Source of the DNA: Neocallimastix lanati (nom. inval.)
Lineage: Eukaryota; Neocallimastigomycota; Neocallimastigomycetes; Neocallimastigales; Neocallimastigaceae
NCBI GenBank assembly: GCA_016946835.1
Contig: JACVTC010000164.1
Location: forward strand, 102,501 to 140,000
Direction: 5' to 3'
DNA length: 37,500 nucleotides
In this document: piece after piece, positions 32,393 to 37,500 of the stretch
Layout of the letters: the number at the start of each line of letters is the position of its first letter
Position numbering within the stretch: the first letter of the stretch is position 1
Translations under genes and position numbers: made by a program
The notes under the pieces: generated by a model
The model's input: only the letters and a program-made list of their open reading frames with translations
Told to the model about the DNA's origin: nothing
Database searches by the model: none

Positions 32393-33035
32393 TTTAAACA
32401 TGAAAAATATATTATTCAGTTTATTTTTTCATTTTTTTTTTTTTTTTTTTTTATTTTTTTTCTAATATCACAATAAATATGACTAATTATTATTATTATT
32501 TTTTCCATTTTAATTTTTTTATTATATTTTCATTTTTTTTTTATTTTAATTGTGTTTTTTTATTTTTTTTTAATATATTACAAATATTATAATAATAATT
32601 ATATTTTAATATTATTGAAATACAATAATAATTTAAATATAAAAGATCATATTATGAGCTATTTAATATATATATATATATATATATATTATGTATATAT
32701 AAGATGAACACTTTAAAAATAGTAGTTTTATTTGTTATAAAATTATTGTTATTTATTCTTAAAAATAATAGTTTTATTTGTTTCAAAATTATGTTATTTA
32801 TTCTTACGTATCAACATCAACAATTTTCTAGTAAAAATTAAACTGTTTCAGTAGTTCATATCTTATATACACTGAAAATAAATAAAATTTAATTATATAC
32901 ATACTAGAAGTTTATTTCAGAGATAGAAATAACTTTAAAACATATTATTATAAATAAATTTTTTATATAGTATAATATATATAAAGATGAGCTATTCATA
33001 GTAATATTAGTTTAATTATTAATTTTTATTATTAT
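32393..33035. other. AT-rich intergenic DNA with a small duplication
   Basis: Contains an imperfect duplication of about 50 bases (AATAGTAGTTTTATTTGTTA near 32719, AATAATAGTTTTATTTGTTT near 32764) and a TA run near 32667-32688. No gene. Confidence 0.7.
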
Positions 33036-33666
33036 TATTTTTTATTTTATTTTATTTTATTTTATTCAATCTGTACTTTACATTTATATTTCTACTATTT
33101 ATTTTATTTTATTTTATTCAATCTGTACTTTACATTTATATTTCTACAATTTATTTTATTTTATTTTATTCAATCTGTACTTTACATTTATATTTCTACA
33201 ATTTATTTTATTTTATTTTATTTTATTTTATTTTATTTTATTTTATTTTATTTTATTTTATTTTATTTTATTTTATTTTATTTTATTTTATTTTATTCAA
33301 TCTGTACTTATATTCAATATTCTACTATTTATTTTATTTTATTTTATTTTATTTTATTTTATTTTATTTTATTCAATCTGTGCTTTATTATATTCAATCT
33401 GTGCTTTATTATATTCAATCTGTGCTTTTTTATATTCATATTCTACTATTTATTTTATTTTATTTTATTTTATTTTATTTTATTTTATTTTATTTTATTT
33501 TATTTTATTTTATTTTATTTTATTTTATTTTATTTTATTTTATTTTATTTTATTTTATTTTATTTTATTTTATTTTATTTTATTTTATTTTATTTTATTT
33601 TATTTTATTTTATTTTATTTTATTTTATTTTATTTTATTTTATTTTATTTTATTTTATTTTATTTA
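33036..33666. repeat. (TTTTA)n pentanucleotide array with interspersed CAATCTGT units
   Basis: About 630 bases of TTTTA repeats, broken seven times by a unit containing CAATCTGT(A/G)CTTTA (33067 to 33419), often followed by CATTTATATTTCTAC. The last 220 bases are nearly pure TTTTA. Confidence 0.95.
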
Positions 33667-34012
33667 ATGAAAATAATAATTATAATAATTTAAAAAAATT
33701 CTATATATATTATAATTATACAATTTTTATTTAATTTTCTTAAATGACAATATAAATAAAATAAAAAATAATAATAATAAATAGTTAATTAAATAGTACC
33801 AATTTAATAGTATATTTAATTCACCATTTCCTGAATGAATGAGCGAAACAGCACATAATGCTTTAAAGTTTATATTAATAAAAAAAAAAAAAAAAAAAAC
33901 GAAGAAATTTCTTCAATTTAAAAATTAAGATAAAATAAGATAAAAAAATAATAATAATAAATAAATACATAAAACAAATATATTTATATATTATTGAGAT
34001 GTATAAGCTTGT
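33667..34012. other. AT-rich intergenic DNA
   Basis: One more complex patch at about 33822-33862 (CCTGAATGAATGAGCGAAAC) is unassigned; the rest is low complexity with poly(A) at about 33880-33899. Confidence 0.6.
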
Positions 34013-34027
34013 AAAATATATTCAAAA

Positions 34028-34079
34028 AAAAATAATAATAATAATAATAATAATAAAAAATTATATTATTTTTATAACA

Positions 34080-34169
<90 letters not shown>

Positions 34170-34310
34170 TTATTTATGATTATTTATGATTATTTCTTTA
34201 TTATTTATTATTTATTATTTATTATTTATTATTTATTATTTATTATTTATTATTTATTATTTATTATTTATTATTTATTATTTATTATTTATTATTTATT
34301 ATTTATTATG
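34028..34310. repeat. Compound microsatellite: AAT, ATT, TTTA and TTATTTA units
   Basis: AAT repeats near 34030-34057, ATT repeats at 34080-34127, TTTA at 34127-34170 and TTATTTA heptamers at about 34197-34308 occur back to back. Confidence 0.93.
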
Positions 34311-34314
34311 TATC

Positions 34315-34412
34315 ATTAATACTATTAAAGAGAATGTTCAGGCAAAGAATTTTCTTTGGGAATATGATTTTATATTTTACGGTTGGTGAAAAGAATTGAA
34401 GGCGATGTATTA

Positions 34413-34468
<56 letters not shown>

Positions 34469-34532
34469 GATTTTACCTACATCATTAGTAAATAATCTGT
34501 ATAAAATGATAGTTATGCTAAGGACGGAAAAG

Positions 34533-34567
<35 letters not shown>

Positions 34568-34722
34568 AGGTTCATCCACCCTCAAATATAATATAATATT
34601 TGAGTATAATAAATATATATTAAAAGAAATAAAGAATAGAATAGAAGCCACCGTAACTACTTTTATGAATAAATTAAATAATAAAATTATAATATTATAT
34701 CTTATAGTTCATATAATGTACT
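34315..34722 (+). pseudogene. Possible decayed coding fragment, unidentified
   Basis: Codon-like pieces occur between poly(A) tracts, for example NVQAKNFLWEYDFIFYG, IWILPTSLVNNLYKMIVMLR and GSSTLKYNIIFEYNKYILKE followed by IKNRIEATVTTF. Base complexity is higher than the flanks, as in the receptor pseudogene at 25.7 kb, which is also punctuated by poly(A). I cannot name the family, and it may be chance. Confidence 0.3.
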
Positions 34723-35790
34723 AATGACTTTATATAACTGAATAAAAGGAACAACTCAACACAATAAAAGAATTTTTTATATAATTTTTTTATATATAAT
34801 TTTATTAATATATTTTATTATGAAAAAAAAAAAAAAAAAAAAAATTCACCAAAATTAAAATTAAAATTAAAAAAAAAAAAAAAAAAGAGGGGAAAAAAAA
34901 CAATTAAAGTTTTTTAATTTTTATCTTTTATAGTTTTATTTTATTTTATTTTTTTTTTTTTTTTTTTAAAGATTAAAATAAATAAATAAATAAAACTATC
35001 AATTAAATAATTTTTTTATTTTTTTTTTACTATATTTTTTTAACCTTTTCATTCCTTTAACTTTTTTTTTTTTTTTTTTTTTCTTCATCCTTTTTCTTTT
35101 TTTTATTATTATTATTATTATAAAATATTTATAATATCTACCTATATTACTTATATTAATATATTATTTATTATTTTTTATTATATTTTATTTCCACTCT
35201 ATATTATTTTTTTTTATTGTATTTTATTTTATTATGGTTTATTTTTTGTCATGTTTTTTATTTCTATTATTTCTATTTTGTATTATTTTTATTTTATATT
35301 TTATTATATTTTATTATCAATTATAATGTTTTATTATGTTTCATTTTGTATTATATTTTATCCTATTATTTAATATTTTATTTATGTTTTAACTTGTCTT
35401 TAACGTTTTTTGATTTCTAATCTTCTCTTTTAACATAAATAATAGTAAAAAATAAAAATAATAGCAAAATATAAATATAAACAAAATTAAGACTATTAAT
35501 AAAGAAAAAAAAAAGCATAAAATAAAGTTAGGAATAAATTATGAAATGAAAATAATAATTAATCTTTAAAAAGTATTATTAAAAATTTTTTATTTCTAAA
35601 AAAAAAATATATATAAAAAATAATAATAATAATAATAATATTAATATTAATATTAATATTAATATATTTTTCCTCTGTAAGTATAAAAAAAAAATTTAAA
35701 ATAAAGTGTTATATAAACAAAAATAGTTAAATTTTTTTTCTTTCCTTTTTTTTGTTTTTTTTGTTTTATAATATAAAGTAAAATAATATA

Positions 35791-35838
<48 letters not shown>

Positions 35839-37500
35839 AATAATAATATAAAATATAAAGGAAACACAAAAAAAAATTTTTTTTTTATATTTTATTTTAT
35901 TTTTCATTTTTTATTTTATTTCATTTTTAATTAATTTAAAATGAATGTAATTTGTTAAATTATCCGTTGGAATTATTTCAAAAAAAAAAAAAAAATAGAA
36001 TAAAATAAAAAAAAAATAGAATAAAATAAAAATAAAATGAAAATAATAAAAATAAAAATAAAATATAATAAAAATAAAAATAAAATAAAAATAATAAAAA
36101 TAAAAATAAAATAAAAATAATAAAAATAAAAATAATAAAATGAATGTGAATATGAATATGAATAATTAAAAATAAAAAATGGTAAAAAATAAAAAATAAA
36201 TTAAATATATATATATCTATTTATATAAATTTTTATATATATATTTATAGGTATAGTTATACTTAAATAAGAAAAAAAAAGTTTTATTAAAATAATAAAG
36301 AATTTCTTTTTTTTTTTTTTTAATTTTTATTATTATAAAAAAGTTATATATATATATATATTTTTCCTTTTTTAATACTATATAATATCTTATTATTTAG
36401 CTAGTTCATCGCTTTAAGACGTAACCATTTATCTGTCAAGTCAATTAATGATTTATTTTTTGGGCATGCATTAAAAAAAAAAAATTATTATTTTTCTTTT
36501 TTTAAAACAAATAGAAAAATGAAATATTAAACAGTAATAAATGAATAATAAGAATAACTCATTCAAATACAATAGTCATTCAAGTCATTCAAAATAATGT
36601 ATATCTATCTACATACATTTTTAAATTATTATACATTCAATGTATAAAGAGATGAAATAATTGTTTAAAAAATAAAATATGAAATAAAATAAAATAAAAA
36701 TGTATATATATATATTATATGTTATATGTTATATATTATATATATTTTTTTTATTTTTCTGTAAAAAAAAAAAAATAATAAAATAAAATAAAATAAAATT
36801 ATGATAACAATAATAAACTCTCATTTGTGGCTATTATTTTTTTTTTAATATTATTAATTAAAATTAATAATTAAATAATAAATAATTAATTGTTATTATA
36901 TGATAAAAATAATTAAAACAGTAACAAAAAAAAAAAAAAAGAAATTTTTTAAACTTTTAAGCTTTTAAGCTTTTAAGATTTTTGCCATAAATAATACTAA
37001 TAATAATTTTGCCATTAATATTATGATTAATATTTAAACTTTTTTTTTATTATTATTATCATTACTATAATTATTTTTACAGAAAATAATTAAATATTAA
37101 ACAGAAATTACTTTAAATAAAAAAGAAAAACAATTCATATTTTGTTCCTATTTATTATATAAATTATTAATCCTTTTTATTATTTATATTATTATTTTTA
37201 CAGAAAAAAAAAATAAATATTAAACAGAAATTATTTAAATAATAAATATCATAATTATTAATAAAAAAAAAAAAAAAAAAAAAAAGTTAACATAATTCTA
37301 AAGTATTATGTATTATATTATTTTATTTAAAAAAAAAAAAATCTTTATTTATTATAAAATATTATGTAAATATTTCATTGATAATACTATTTATACAAAT
37401 CAAATCGACGAAAAAAAAATGATAGTATCAATTGAATATTGAATAAAAAATAATCTTATAAATTATTATTACTTATTTTTTTTTATTGTTTTTATTATTT
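34723..37500. other. AT-rich intergenic DNA to the end of the window
   Basis: Dominated by homopolymers and AAAAT/TTTTA/AAAT repeats (for example 35790-35834 and 36000-36140). A short minus-strand patch at about 36393-36468 reads ACPKNKSLIDLTDKWLRLKA and then, after a frame slip, DELAK-stop. It could be the last exon or remnant of a gene but is too short to call. Two imperfect copies of an ATTAAACAGAAATTA-containing unit occur near 37095 and 37220. Confidence 0.65.

Noticed and set aside
33380-33667. 95-residue FILFY-repeat protein
   Set aside because: It is the translation of a TTTTA pentanucleotide array.
34370-34724. Lys-rich and Phe-rich proteins on opposite strands
   Set aside because: They are driven by two poly(A) tracts; only the short pieces between them look codon-like.
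1-37500. CRISPR array or bacterial operon structure
   Set aside because: No regularly spaced identical repeats with unique spacers, and the genes have spliceosomal introns.

Overview
The window looks like nuclear DNA of an anaerobic gut fungus (Neocallimastigomycota: Piromyces, Neocallimastix, Anaeromyces and relatives). The non-coding DNA is extremely AT-rich and full of A/T homopolymers and microsatellites. Genes have short AT-rich GT-AG introns. One gene is a secreted family 3 glycoside hydrolase whose domain order is that of rumen bacterial enzymes, and there is a decayed class C GPCR-like gene. The organism is an inference from sequence character. A Dictyostelium-like amoeba was considered and judged less likely.

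Layout. 1-7875 is gene-poor, but holds two tandem box C/D snoRNA copies (2920-3018 and 3129-3220) and a short 5'-truncated retroelement fragment (4701-4785). 7876-9470 (+) is a six-exon FAD synthase gene. 9471-13296 is intergenic with several short tandem duplications. 13297 to about 18515 (+) is a full-looking non-LTR retrotransposon (LINE) with a single uninterrupted 1489-codon reading frame. 19951-22188 (+) is a three-exon TFIIB gene with a long first intron, followed by a 430-bp tandem duplication. 23820-24261 (-) is a tRNA-derived SINE with a perfect 15-bp target-site duplication. 24527-25170 (-) is an unidentified broken or diverged gene. 25726-26716 (+) is a decayed seven-helix receptor gene. 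27003-27455 holds an inverted repeat and a 63-bp minisatellite. 27876-30970 (-) is the four-exon GH3 gene. 30971-37500 is intergenic, dominated by microsatellites.

FAD synthase and TFIIB are housekeeping genes with no visible functional link. The GH3 enzyme fits a plant-fibre-degrading lifestyle. The most notable finds are the snoRNA pair, with compensatory terminal stems and a predicted 18S target, and the SINE, with intact A and B boxes, an acceptor stem and encoded CCA but a collapsed anticodon arm. Next come the intact LINE, with a structured 5' leader and a 3' hairpin, and the GH3 gene, whose bacterial-type core sits behind a eukaryotic signal-peptide and acidic-linker module split by three phase-1 introns. 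Gene models are spliced by eye from GT-AG sites, phase and family similarity. Family assignments and rRNA target positions come from memory and were not checked by search.
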